NCBI RefSeq assembly: GCF_001613005.1
Contig: NZ_BDBN01000061.1
Coordinates: 1 to 62,337 of the forward strand
Reading direction: 5' to 3'
DNA length: 62,337 bases
Source of the DNA: Nocardia nova NBRC 15556
GTDB taxonomy: Bacteria > Actinomycetota > Actinomycetes > Mycobacteriales > Mycobacteriaceae
Position numbers and translations under genes: made by a program. The notes under the pieces were generated by a model. That model did not search any database and was not told where the DNA came from. It saw nothing but the letters and a program-made list of their open reading frames with translations. Position 1 is the first letter of the stretch. Every line of letters starts with the position of its first letter. Below are positions 42,471 through 50,607 of the stretch, one piece after another.

Positions 42471-42613
42471 GGGTGCGTGGCGCGGTGCCACCAGCTGCAC
42501 GGGCGATGCTGGTCGCACCTGATGCAGTGCCGCCAGGCGCGATGCTGTGGGTGCGTAACGCGGTCACGCGAGGGTCGGGCGCGAAGAGCGATGGGCGTTC
42601 GAATCGAGCCGGC

Positions 42614-43708
42614 CTAGCGTCCCGCTGCCGGCCCCTCGATTGGCACATCCTGCGCCTGGTGCGAACCTCCGCTGCGCAATGGCACACCGACGTCATGCAG
42701 GTGCCTCAGCGCCTCGCAGTACGAGGTGACCAGCCCGGTCTCGTGATACGGCACGCCGATCTCGGCACAGTAATCGCGGACGATCACCTGGGCGTACCGC
42801 AGATTCGGAGTCGGCATGCTGGGGAACAAGTGGTGCTCGATCTGATAGTTCAGCCCACCGAGAGCGATATCGGTCAGCACGCCGCCGCGCACATTGCGCG
42901 AGGTCAACACCTGCCGGCGCAAGTAGTCGGGCCGGTCGTCTCCCGTGAAGGTCGGCATACCCTTGTGATTCGGCGCGAAGATGCACCCCATGTAGAGCCC
43001 GAACAGCGCTTGGTGCACAACGAAAAACGCAAAAGCCTTGTCGGCAGGCAGAATTGCGAACAGTGCTCCCAGATAGCCGGCGAAATGCCCGATCAGCAGC
43101 ACGCCCTCCACTACACGGTGCTTGACCGCCCGGTTCCGGAGCGCCCGCACCCCGGCCACATGCAAATTCAGCCCCTCCAACATCAGCAGCGGGAAGAACA
43201 GGAACGCCTGCGCCCGCCCGATCAGCCGAGGCAACCCACGACTGGCCCGCGCCTGCCGTTGCGACCACACCAGAATGTCCGGCGCGACATCAGGATCCAG
43301 CTCCTCGTGATTCGGATTTGCGTGATGCCGCGTGTGCTTGTCCTGCCACCACCCGTAGGCCAGTCCGATCCCGGCATTGCCGACGACCCGACCCATGATC
43401 TCGGTCGGGCGACGGAGCCGGAACACCTGACGGTGGGCGACGTCATGCATGACGAGCGCGACCTGAGCGAAGGTCACGGCCATGAACGCCGCGACCAGAA
43501 GCGTCCACCACGAGTCGCCGACGAGCACGAGGGCCACCCAGCCGGCTACGAACGCACTCCCGACGAGGCCGAGCCGGATGGCGTAGTAGACGGGACGTCG
43601 ATTCATCAAGCCCGCGTCGGAGATTCGACGTAACAGGCGGGCGTAATCACCGTCGGTACGCCGCGATGATCTCGGGGAGGGCAGTGGGACCAAAGCCGGT
43701 GTCGTCAT
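42614..43708 (-). CDS. membrane fatty acid desaturase
   Basis: A 364-residue diiron desaturase of the fatty-acyl type. Histidine boxes: H88-D-V-A-H92, H125-T-R-H-H129 and a late QIEHHLFPSMP. Paired membrane helices at about 42-80 and 180-235. The sequence is of the linoleoyl-CoA/delta-6-like group seen in nocardiae and mycobacteria. ATG at 43708 has CCAGGAAG in front; a further start at 43741 is less likely. It stands alone between two long gaps. Confidence 0.9.
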   Translation of the reverse strand: MTTPALVPLPSPRSSRRTDGDYARLLRRISDAGLMNRRPVYYAIRLGLVGSAFVAGWVALVLVGDSWWTLLVAAFMAVTFAQVALVMHDVAHRQVFRLRRPTEIMGRVVGNAGIGLAYGWWQDKHTRHHANPNHEELDPDVAPDILVWSQRQARASRGLPRLIGRAQAFLFFPLLMLEGLNLHVAGVRALRNRAVKHRVVEGVLLIGHFAGYLGALFAILPADKAFAFFVVHQALFGLYMGCIFAPNHKGMPTFTGDDRPDYLRRQVLTSRNVRGGVLTDIALGGLNYQIEHHLFPSMPTPNLRYAQVIVRDYCAEIGVPYHETGLVTSYCEALRHLHDVGVPLRSGGSHQAQDVPIEGPAAGR

Positions 43709-44278
43709 CGTTCTTCCTGGGAGCTGAGGCGCGGACGACACCTCGCCCGCTCGGGATCCCGACCGATGTCGATCGGGATCCGGTGCATCGCGCGGTGGGG
43801 CGGGGTGACGTGTCGATACACCGAAGCTATTGGCCGGCTTCTCGTTTCAACTCACCCCCAGGTATGGCATGGCATCGGACTGTGGGGTGATATCGAGCGT
43901 CACCGCAGGCAGGTAATCCAGCTGAAGCCTCGAACCGAGCGACCGGTCGACTTACCGCGCAACGACCCAACACGAAGGCGGCACAGTATTGGGTAAACGA
44001 GTTCGACCACCACCGCTCGAATCCACGGCGAGTGTGCGAGCGCCACCTCCGCAGTCATCGACTACGTTGTGCGGCTATTTGCGGACACCGCCGCCGACCT
44101 TGCCCACAACGAGCCATAGCCCGATCGGCGCTGGGACCCTCGCAACGCGGCGAGCGGCGGCGGAAGTGGGGCACGACCGCGTATGTCTCGCCGATTGCAC
44201 AGCGTCCGGCACGTCGCTGCTCGTCGGAGAGCGCGTCACCCGGGCCACGCGGGCCTCAGGAAACCGTTATCACCGCTG
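43709..44278. other. 570-base gap with no convincing gene
   Basis: Frames such as 43989-44282 (plus) are open but show no domain, and composition is Pro/Arg/Thr-rich as in antisense frames. Nothing else (repeat, hairpin) was noted. The desaturase promoter must lie in its first part. Confidence 0.4.
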
Positions 44279-44500
44279 TTAGCTGGCGATGACGCCCCAG
44301 AACAAAGGGCGGTCGATGATGCTGAAGTCCCAGTCGTCGACCAAGGCATGCAGATTGTCGACGATGCCCTCGATGTCGAAGTCGGCTGCCCGAGCGGTCC
44401 CCGTCGATTCGACGAGGCCGATCACATACTTGACGGCGGTTCCCATTGCGCCCGTATTCCCGGGATTCGGACTGCCAAACAGGGTTCGCGCCGCAATCAC
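44279..44500 (-). CDS. hypothetical protein, 73 residues
   Basis: The frame starts at GTG 44500 (an ATG at 44446 is an alternative) and ends at 44279. The C-terminal 50 residues look like folded protein: KYVIGLVESTGTARAADFD, then GIVDNLHALVDDWDFSIID, ending FWGVIAS. Not recognised. No clear ribosome-binding site at the first start, so it may be a fragment of a longer gene. Confidence 0.45.
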   Translation of the reverse strand: MIAARTLFGSPNPGNTGAMGTAVKYVIGLVESTGTARAADFDIEGIVDNLHALVDDWDFSIIDRPLFWGVIAS

Positions 44501-44640
44501 ACCGGCGCGGAGAGCTTGCGTCTCTAGTCTTTTCGGCCGCCTCGCTGACGGGGCGGCTAGCGTGAGACGAGGCTGCCCGTGCGGTTGCCGCCGTGGGGCA
44601 TGCCGGCAGCCGAATCATTCACGACAGCTTCGACAGGCAG

Positions 44641-44675
44641 GTGCTCCCGGCCCAGGGCAGTTGGGCCGGGAGCAC
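44641..44675. repeat. perfect 13-base stem-loop
   Basis: GTGCTCCCGGCCC (44641-44653) and GGGCCGGGAGCAC (44663-44675) are perfect arms with a 9-base loop. No T-run follows on either strand. It lies 120 bases past the ridA stop and may end that transcript; it could also be a dispersed palindromic element. Confidence 0.6.
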
Positions 44676-44796
44676 ATACCCAGTCCCGCGTGCACCGTGG
44701 CGAGGGCAGTGAAACCGGGTCGTGCGGGCGGGTAACCGCCCATCTCGGCGATATGCATTGAGAAATCATGAAATTGCTTGCGGATTTTCCTGCCGA

Positions 44797-45207
44797 TCAG
44801 TCGAGCACCGCTGTCGCCTCGACCTCCACCCGCACATCCGGCTCGAAAAGGTAGTCGACACCGATCAGTGACGCCGGAGGCATCGGAATCGGCAGTCCGA
44901 TCTCCGCGGCGACCGCCTCCACGCCGGCCATGAAGTCGTCGATCTGCTCCGGGCTCCACCTGGTGACGTAGAACGTCAGGCGCAGCACATCCGCGAAAGA
45001 CGCACCCGCACCGGCCAATCCGCGAGCAGTGTTGCGCAGCGCCTGGGCGACCTGGCCGGCGAGATCGCCCGGCACAACCGGAGTGCCGTCCGCGAAATGT
45101 GCGACCTGCCCGCTGACGTGCACCTGGCGCGATCCGGTGCCTACAGCCACGTGATGGTAGGGGGTCGGCTGCAACATTCCCTCGGGCGTGAAGTGCTTGA
45201 CAGTCAT
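44797..45207 (-). CDS. RidA family protein (enamine/imine deaminase)
   Basis: A 136-residue Rid-fold protein. YHHVAVGTGSRQVHVSGQVAHF, LAGQVAQALRNTARGLAGAG and DVLRLTFYVTRW, then PPASLIGVDYLFEPDVRVEVEATAVL are all family segments. The residue equivalent to the catalytic Arg of RidA is not preserved in the usual GNPPAR-type form (here PPASLIGV), so this is a Rid subgroup whose deaminase activity is uncertain. ATG at 45207 (a longer start at 45267 would overrun the operator). It is divergent from the HxlR gene. Confidence 0.85.
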   Translation of the reverse strand: MTVKHFTPEGMLQPTPYHHVAVGTGSRQVHVSGQVAHFADGTPVVPGDLAGQVAQALRNTARGLAGAGASFADVLRLTFYVTRWSPEQIDDFMAGVEAVAAEIGLPIPMPPASLIGVDYLFEPDVRVEVEATAVLD

Positions 45208-45227
45208 GCTCTGGACCTTTCGTTTAG

Positions 45228-45246
45228 AAGTATCGCTAAGATACTT
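45228..45246. promoter_or_regulatory. HxlR operator candidate
   Basis: AAGTATC and GATACTT are perfect 7-base arms around GCTAA, in the 44-base gap between the divergent ridA-like and hxlR genes. The short gap means the site must overlap both promoters. Confidence 0.7.
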
Positions 45247-45251
45247 AGTTG

Positions 45252-45665
45252 ATGAAGGACACTTCAACGAAACCAGGTTTCAGCATGGATACCGACGGTG
45301 AAATCCGCATCGAGACAGCACACCGTGACCTACTCGATCAAGTGCTCGACAAGTGGTCGCTCAGCGTCCTCAACGAACTCTGCGAACGCCCGTGCCGCTT
45401 CAACGAACTACGCCGCGCCATTCCCGCGGTCACCCAGAAGTCGCTCACCGCGACCTTGCGCAGACTCGAGCGCAACGGCGTGATCGAACGTGTAGTCGTC
45501 ACCACCCGCCCGGTCGCGATCGAATACCGAATCACCCCCCTCGGCAAAACCCTGCGCCACCCGGTCGACGTACTGCTGGCGTGGGCAGCCGACCATATGC
45601 CGGCCATCGAATCTGCGCGCGAGAGTTACGACGCGCGCGAGGAGGACACGGTCCTGGGTTCATGA
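45252..45665 (+). CDS. HxlR family transcriptional regulator, divergent to RidA gene
   Basis: A 137-residue winged-helix protein: LLDQVLDKWSLSVLNELCERPCRFNELRRAIPAVTQKSLTATLRRLERNGVIERVV, then PVAIEYRITPLGKTLRHPV. It has two cysteines (in NELCERPCRFN), placed where HxlR proteins such as HypR/QorR use them to sense electrophiles. ATG at 45252 lies 6 bases after the palindrome. It likely controls the RidA-like gene and itself. Confidence 0.92.
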   Translation: MKDTSTKPGFSMDTDGEIRIETAHRDLLDQVLDKWSLSVLNELCERPCRFNELRRAIPAVTQKSLTATLRRLERNGVIERVVVTTRPVAIEYRITPLGKTLRHPVDVLLAWAADHMPAIESARESYDAREEDTVLGS

Positions 45666-46128
45666 CACCCACCGCCGTCGGCCATCGCGGCAAGATCTGG
45701 GAGAGCTGGCGGTTGGTGACGCCGTCGTGCGTGATGCTTCCCGCGAAACTTCATCGGAGCCAGTCGAATCCACGTCGGCGGCAGACGATCGATGTGAACG
45801 TTCGCGACGCAGACAGTCTCGCCGTACCGTTCCGAGGAGGCCGAATAAGCCCCGCGGTGACCGGAATCCGAGTCCGCTCCACGCCCGGCAGCACCGACAA
45901 TCAACTGACGGCAACAGAATTCGAGTTTGCATCGCAACGATCGGTGAGCAGTGGTTGTCGCTCGGAGAAGCCTGGACCGCAATAACCGCGGAAGACTCGT
46001 CGAGACCGTCGGCGTTCAGGTCTGCCACCCTGGGCAGAGAGCGCGCCGATGGAAGTCGACCGGAACCGACCGCGGGCATCGTCCGTCCAACAGATCAGAA
46101 GTGTTCAACCCCGCACGCAAGGAGCGCG
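45666..46128. other. 463-base gap upstream of the type VII-associated operon
   Basis: No gene supported. A plus-strand frame runs through it into the 46129 gene, but its composition is antisense-like. The AAGGAGCGCG site of the 46129 gene is at its end. Confidence 0.45.
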
Positions 46129-46446
46129 ATGACCGACTTCCAAGTCGTACCCGACGATGTGGACAAGTTCAGCGGCGCGATGCGTGATCTCGCGGGCCAA
46201 GCCGGCGCAGCAGGCAGCCACGCGACGAAGTGGTTCAACCTCTCGGATGCCCACACCGGCATATTCGTCGAGGTCAAGGGGATCGTCGAGCACATCCGGC
46301 AAAATCTCGAGGACAACTACAAGCACCTCCAGACGCTGGCCGGCGGCTCGGCGACCGAACTCGCCAAAGCCGCCCAGCTCTACCGAACGACCGACTACGA
46401 GCACGCTCGGCAGCTCGACGAGACATATCCGGGGAATGCGCGATGA
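46129..46446 (+). CDS. small type VII secretion-associated protein (EspC/WXG100-like)
   Basis: A 105-residue helical protein: two helices separated near residue 36-45 (WFNLSDAHTG replaces the usual WxG turn), ending KAAQLYRTTDYEHARQLDE. Y85-R-T-T-D89 fits the YxxxD/E type VII secretion signal placed after the second helix. The composition matches EspC/DUF2580-like partners of larger WXG100-like proteins. AAGGAG precedes the ATG. Its TGA overlaps the ATG of the next gene, which suggests that the two proteins form a secreted heterodimer. Confidence 0.75.
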   Translation: MTDFQVVPDDVDKFSGAMRDLAGQAGAAGSHATKWFNLSDAHTGIFVEVKGIVEHIRQNLEDNYKHLQTLAGGSATELAKAAQLYRTTDYEHARQLDETYPGNAR

Positions 46447-47168
46447 CCCGTCCCGAAGAGAAGCTCGTCGACCCTCAGGCCGAGGACCCGATGCCGGGCC
46501 TGGTGTCGTTCATCGCCGGGGGAAATTTCGTCTCCCCCGCCTACTACATCTCGACCACGATCAAAACCCTTGTCGGCTTCGACGTTTACGGCTGGGCAGG
46601 AGAGAAGGTCAACGGCGACTGGGAGGCAGTCGCGAAGGCCGCCGGAGCCGCGGGCAACCTGAGCCGCTTCAATTCGGCGTACGCGGAGTCGATCAACACT
46701 CAGTGGCAACAGACCGCCGGCGCCACCTGGCACGGTCACGCCGCCGACAACTCGCAGACCTATTTCACACATCTCGCTGCCTGCGTCGAGTTCCAAGTTC
46801 GCCCGCTCGAAGAGATCGAACGGCAGCTGACGAATATCAGCACCGGCATGCGGGAACTGGGCCGCCGAGTCGGGGACTTCCTACAGGACATCTCCGATTT
46901 GGCCCTGCTCTGGCTTGCATCACAAGCGGCGGAGGCGGTTCTCGCTTCCAGTCTGGTCGGCGCACCCGCCGCAGCCGCCCAAGCCGCGGTGTCCGCGGCC
47001 TACCTGGTCCAAATCGTGGCGAAGGTGGGCGAACTCATCAAACTCGTCACCACCGCGTACAAGGCGATATACGGGATGATCGGATTGCTGAACGCACTGT
47101 CGAGCCAGACGACTCCGGAAAACCTTCCCGCACTGCCGAATTCGACCTACGACCACCCGGGGGTTTGA
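46443..47168 (+). CDS. large WXG100-like protein, partner of the 46129 product
   Basis: A 241-residue protein of helical type. A variable N-terminus is followed by TQWQQTAGATWHGHAADNSQTYFTHLA with the W96-H-G98 turn typical of WXG100/PPE-like helical hairpins. After residue 150 the chain is Ala/Val-rich (LLWLASQAAEAVLASS to VAKVGELIKLV), like the hydrophobic tails of secreted ESX substrates. It is coupled to the upstream gene by ATGA. The function is unknown; secretion by an ESX system not in this window is assumed. Confidence 0.75.
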   Translation: MTRPEEKLVDPQAEDPMPGLVSFIAGGNFVSPAYYISTTIKTLVGFDVYGWAGEKVNGDWEAVAKAAGAAGNLSRFNSAYAESINTQWQQTAGATWHGHAADNSQTYFTHLAACVEFQVRPLEEIERQLTNISTGMRELGRRVGDFLQDISDLALLWLASQAAEAVLASSLVGAPAAAAQAAVSAAYLVQIVAKVGELIKLVTTAYKAIYGMIGLLNALSSQTTPENLPALPNSTYDHPGV

Positions 47169-47172
47169 TCGA

Positions 47173-47658
47173 ATGGAAGATCGCTCCGAAGTCAGCTTCG
47201 ACGTGGCACACGGCGACATCGCGGTGTCCCGCCAACTGCGCCGTTCCCTGGAAACGATCAAGTCCGCCGTAACCGACCCCGATCTGCGAAAGCAACTCGA
47301 CGATGTACTGAACGGCCGCCGCAGCATGCGAGACTTCGGTACGTCCGACGCGTTCGCGGGAATCATGGACTCCGTACCCGCCGGCCAGCTGAACCGCGCC
47401 CTGACGATGCCGGAAGACCAGCGTCAGGCTCTGGCCCAAGCAGGCGAACAAGAACTCGAACGTCTGCGAGGGGATCAGCACGAGACCGCACCCACTCCGC
47501 CTCCGAGCAATGTGCCGCCGACGCCCGCGAAAGATACTGGCAGCCCGGTGATCCCACGAACGAGAAAACCGAATCGCGAACAGCTGTACACCCCCGATGA
47601 ACCGGACGAGGACGATCTCTACTTTCAACAGCGACGCAACCGAGGATGGCTGGAGTGA
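47173..47658 (+). CDS. hypothetical protein of the type VII-associated operon
   Basis: A 161-residue protein, charged and soluble: helices to about residue 105 (DIAVSRQLRRSLETIKSAVTDPDLRKQLDDVL), then a Pro/Thr-rich linker (TAPTPPPSNVPPTPAKD) and an acidic tail (DEPDEDDLYFQQR). Proline-rich linkers with acidic ends are seen in ESX chaperone or substrate-adaptor proteins, but no family is recognised. Four bases after the preceding gene; its end overlaps the next by 13 bases. Confidence 0.65.
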   Translation: MEDRSEVSFDVAHGDIAVSRQLRRSLETIKSAVTDPDLRKQLDDVLNGRRSMRDFGTSDAFAGIMDSVPAGQLNRALTMPEDQRQALAQAGEQELERLRGDQHETAPTPPPSNVPPTPAKDTGSPVIPRTRKPNREQLYTPDEPDEDDLYFQQRRNRGWLE

Positions 47659-48317
47659 AACCCCGCTCCGGCGCGCAAACCGATGTGGCAGTGCGGATTC
47701 GCCTCCGAAAAGACTTCGCCGAAGACCCGGATTTCGATCCGCAGGAAACCTTCGTCCTGCAACTGGCCGACGAGCTACCCGACGTATGCACCCGCCACGG
47801 CAAGACGGCGATCGAACAGCGCAACAAGGACTTCGACTTCCGCCCGAAGACTGTCCGGCGTTCTACGGAACAACGATGGATACAGCGAACCCCTTCGTAC
47901 GAAGTCCGATTCCTGCTGCGAGGCTTCTACCGCGTCGCCACATTCAGATGGTTCGAGGTCAACCCACCATCCACCGTCCTCGAGGGAACGTGGCCGATCT
48001 GCGCGAAATGCAAACGCACGAGCAGGTTTTGCCAATACACTGGACACGCGATCGTTCTTCTGGGCCTCGCCGCAATTCTCGTCATCCTCGCAGCCACCCA
48101 AACAACGACCTCCGACCACCTTCCCGTACCGCTTGTGTTGGCCGTCTTCCCGGGATGGGGGCTGTTCGGGTTGATCGGCGTATACCTGCTCTACCGCCGC
48201 TCCACGACGTTCGTGCTGTTCCGGCCTATTGTCGATCTCGAAGCAGTACGGATCAGGGCACACCCGCGGTTCGTAGCCGCGTTCGAATCTCGCGGGTCGG
48301 TGCCTGGGGAGGCATAG
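47646..48317 (+). CDS. hypothetical membrane protein of the type VII-associated operon
   Basis: A 223-residue protein with an N-terminal soluble part (to about 120) that includes a Cys pair in GTWPICAKCKRTSRFC, then two membrane helices (about 132-152 and 163-185) and a short C-terminal tail. The C-x2-C cluster just before the membrane suggests a metal site. Family unknown. Starts inside the end of the previous gene (ATG 47646; GTG 47655 also possible). Confidence 0.65.
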   Translation: MAGVKPRSGAQTDVAVRIRLRKDFAEDPDFDPQETFVLQLADELPDVCTRHGKTAIEQRNKDFDFRPKTVRRSTEQRWIQRTPSYEVRFLLRGFYRVATFRWFEVNPPSTVLEGTWPICAKCKRTSRFCQYTGHAIVLLGLAAILVILAATQTTTSDHLPVPLVLAVFPGWGLFGLIGVYLLYRRSTTFVLFRPIVDLEAVRIRAHPRFVAAFESRGSVPGEA

Positions 48318-48339
48318 ACCGTTCTGCCCCGCGAAATAC

Positions 48340-48595
48340 GTCCCCCAGAGCAGATCCACTACACATCAGGGCCTGCCCGTCCCGTTCCAGACCACCAGCG
48401 GCAAGCAGGGGCATCAGATGCTCATCATCGGACACGACGGCCACCGGCTGGAGGTCTACAACCCTGGAGAAGCACCAGGTGGATCACGGTCGACCAATTC
48501 GGAACGGACACGTCGGGGACATGCCGGGGCCCGACGGGAAACCGCAGGGTTTGCCACAGAACGTCGACCGCGTGCTGCTTCCCCGACCGTCATGA
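48340..48595 (+). pseudogene. frameshifted C-terminal remnant of a probable T7SS effector/peptidase-like protein
   Basis: A coherent protein C-terminus is spread over three frames. Frame a: GLPVPFQTTSGKQGHQMLIIGHDGHRLEVYNP. Frame c: WRSTRWITVDQF. Frame b: NGHVGDMPGPDGKPQGLPQNVDRVLLPRPS then stop (48595). Reading across two frameshifts restores the order expected of peptidase C39/BtrH-like C-termini found in actinobacterial secreted toxins (IIGHDG...YNPWG...WIxxxxFxNG). No start is preserved. It implies that a larger gene once stood here and has decayed, leaving the flanking operon. Confidence 0.5.
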
Positions 48596-49281
48596 GCAGC
48601 CGAGGAGACACGGCGGCAGAGTCGGCGACAGCATCGACGACGAAGCATCCTCGACGACAACGCTTTCCGCGCCGTCTCGCCGCCATTGTGGTTGTTCTGC
48701 TGCTCATCTTCGTGGTTGTCGTGCTCTCGGTTCGCTATCGGCACGTGCACTCGCCGAGCGGAACAATCGCGACCACAACACCCGCACCCACGCAATGCCG
48801 CCTCGATCCCGGTGTCCTCGCGCAAACGCGCACACACAATTTCGAACAACTCACCGATCAGAGCGCCGCCCACCTCCCCGAAGGCGGCGACCTCAACCTG
48901 TCGTGCAACTGGGGACAAGTGCGCGGGGAAGACGGTATCGACCCGCGTCACTTGGAATTTCGTGTGCAGCGCTTCGACATTCCACGGACCGATGGCACGG
49001 CGCGAGAACAATTCGATCGGCAAGCGCAGACCCCCTACGCCATGGGGCGGCGAACGGATTCCGCAGTGCCGGGATTGGGCGACGATGCAACCTTCGTTTT
49101 GACCACGAACCGCAACGATCAGAGCTTGATGCGACTGGCCGTGTGGCAGGACAATCTGCTGGTGAACGTCTACGTCCGGGGCGAACAACGGCACCTCTTC
49201 TGGACCACCCAAATGTCCACCGAGGAAGCACGGCAATCGAGCATCGCGGTCGCGAAAGAGCTGCTACAGCGCACATGGTAA
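48592..49281 (+). CDS. membrane-anchored DUF3558-like protein
   Basis: A 229-residue protein: short basic cytoplasmic N-terminus (KHPRRQRFPRR), one membrane helix (about 29-48), then an extracytoplasmic domain with QCRLDPGVLAQTRTHNFEQL, LNLSCNWGQVR and GLGDDATFVLTTNRNDQSLMRLAVWQDNLLVNVYVRG. The two-Cys extracytoplasmic fold and the late LAVxxxNxxVxVxY pattern match DUF3558-like lipoproteins/membrane proteins common beside type VII genes in nocardiae. ATG at 48592 overlaps the end of the pseudogene. Confidence 0.7.
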   Translation: MSSRGDTAAESATASTTKHPRRQRFPRRLAAIVVVLLLIFVVVVLSVRYRHVHSPSGTIATTTPAPTQCRLDPGVLAQTRTHNFEQLTDQSAAHLPEGGDLNLSCNWGQVRGEDGIDPRHLEFRVQRFDIPRTDGTAREQFDRQAQTPYAMGRRTDSAVPGLGDDATFVLTTNRNDQSLMRLAVWQDNLLVNVYVRGEQRHLFWTTQMSTEEARQSSIAVAKELLQRTW

Positions 49282-49339
49282 CGCCCCGTCCGCATTTCGC
49301 CGGCCGTCGGCGGTTGCGCGGACGCTAGGAGTCCGAGAC

Positions 49340-49732
49340 ATGACAGGATCGCTATCCAACAGCGAGTTGGCGACATTCGATATCGACGCAATGCTGCGCG
49401 GTGGACTGGCCGGCGACAACGACGTCGCCCGCCGCAATCTGTTCAGTATCGGCGCGGTAGGCGCGGCAGTAAACCTTGACCGCGCGCAAACGATCCCCCG
49501 ATCGCTCACCTACCTGGCCGAGGTCGTACACGCCGGCGGCATCAGCCGCGCCCTCGAATTACCCGAGCCACTGCCAACGACCCCGCAAACCGAAATCACT
49601 CGTTCCTGGCTCACAGCGGCCGCAAGCATCGGTCACTCGGTGGAGACCGACGACCTCTTCGCACGCTGGCTTCGAGCGGTGACCACGATCCTGGCCATTC
49701 GAATCGACGATCGTCGATCGCTGCGGGGATGA
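49340..49732 (+). CDS. hypothetical protein, 130 residues
   Basis: Not recognised. The frame starts at ATG 49340 after CTAGGAGTCC (a usable ribosome-binding site). It shows protein-like stretches (NSELATFDIDAMLRGG, RNLFSIGAVGAAVNLDR, SLTYLAEVVHAGGISRALELPEPLP) but no motif. It lies between the DUF3558-like gene and the convergent TetR gene. Confidence 0.45.
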   Translation: MTGSLSNSELATFDIDAMLRGGLAGDNDVARRNLFSIGAVGAAVNLDRAQTIPRSLTYLAEVVHAGGISRALELPEPLPTTPQTEITRSWLTAAASIGHSVETDDLFARWLRAVTTILAIRIDDRRSLRG

Positions 49733-49852
49733 GCGGGTGGCGTGTGGACTCGGCAGTCAGGCCGGCGGCGGGAGCTCCGCGGCACGACTCCGCCGCGTGA
49801 TCGGTAGACGGTCGGTCTCCGAGGCTTCCGATCGACGGTACGGCACATGATG

Positions 49853-50476
49853 TCACTCTCTTTCCGCTCTCGCCCCCGTCATGACCATGTTCACCAGGCG
49901 CTCGATATATGCGACGTCCGGTCCCGGCGGTCCAATCACCTTGTGCGAGAACAAGACGTGACTCAACGCGGCCCCGGTCAACATCTCCAGCAACGTGGTG
50001 ATGTTGGTGGTGGCGGGCAAGTCGCCGCGGTCGATGGCGCGCCGCACTATGTCTCGGGTCGTCGCGAATCGGCTGGCGCTGATGGTCCGGGTGAGCGGTT
50101 CGAGTAGCTCGGGAAACACCCGGGCGTCGAGTGCGACACGCAGGGCGATCAACCCAGCCTGAGATTGGTAGCCGGTAAGTAGTTGGTGTGTCAGCTCTTT
50201 CAGATCACCCCGTGTCGTGCCTGTATCGATCGGGTCGTGCAGCGGCGAGAGCTTCTCGAGTGCTGCGATGAGCAGTTGGATCTTGGTCGGCCACCGGCGG
50301 TAGATCGCCGCGCGGCCGACTCCGGCTGTCTTGGCGACTGCGTCGATGGTGAAGCCTGACCAGCCGGTTTCCCAGTAGACGGTCTGCACTGCGGCGAACA
50401 CCCGAGCCTCGATGCCCGGGTCTCGCGGACGGCCACGTGCGGGCGCGGTGTCCTGCGGTCGCCTCGGGGAACTCAC
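49853..50476 (-). CDS. TetR family transcriptional regulator, divergent to LIP lipase
   Basis: A 207-residue regulator with ARGRPRDPGIEARVFAAVQTVYWETGWSGFTIDAVAKTAGVGRAAIYRRWPTK as HTH and a TetR_C_16-like ligand domain (KELTHQLLTGYQSQAG, then EMLTGAALSHVLFSHKVI). The frame is open to 50623; GTG at 50476 (VSSPRRPQ) is favoured because the longer start would cover the palindrome at 50524. Likely controls the divergent lipase. Confidence 0.88.
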   Translation of the reverse strand: MSSPRRPQDTAPARGRPRDPGIEARVFAAVQTVYWETGWSGFTIDAVAKTAGVGRAAIYRRWPTKIQLLIAALEKLSPLHDPIDTGTTRGDLKELTHQLLTGYQSQAGLIALRVALDARVFPELLEPLTRTISASRFATTRDIVRRAIDRGDLPATTNITTLLEMLTGAALSHVLFSHKVIGPPGPDVAYIERLVNMVMTGARAERE

Positions 50477-50523
50477 GATCTCGATTGTGCCGGACGATTG
50501 CGGTTCCGAATCCTTGACTTTCG

Positions 50524-50536
50524 GACACTGAGTGTC
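50524..50536. promoter_or_regulatory. TetR operator candidate before the LIP lipase
   Basis: GACACTGAGTGTC is a 13-base odd palindrome with perfect 6-base arms, between the tetR start (50476) and lipase start (50608). Confidence 0.5.
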
Positions 50537-50607
50537 TGTAATTACTTCACGCAGCCGCCCTGTGTGTCTTGTGTCACTACCGAGGAGCTGTGGTGGGGGT
50601 CGACGGG

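Larger units (their letters stand above)
42045..42613. other. 569-base non-coding gap with repeats
   Basis: No gene is seen. It holds the crossed inverted repeats at 42174-42241, a 12-base palindrome CATCGCGCGATG (42146-42157), and the GC-rich tandem repeat at 42331-42470, each listed or noted. Minus-strand frames across the repeat are low-complexity Arg/Pro/Thr strings. Confidence 0.55.

Noticed and set aside
42286..42696. Minus-strand frame of repetitive Arg/Pro/Thr
   Set aside because: It is the translation of the 20-base GC-rich repeat, so low complexity rather than a gene.
43989..44282. 97-residue plus-strand frame
   Set aside because: Pro/Ser/Thr/Arg-rich without motif and overlapping the better minus-strand candidate at its end.
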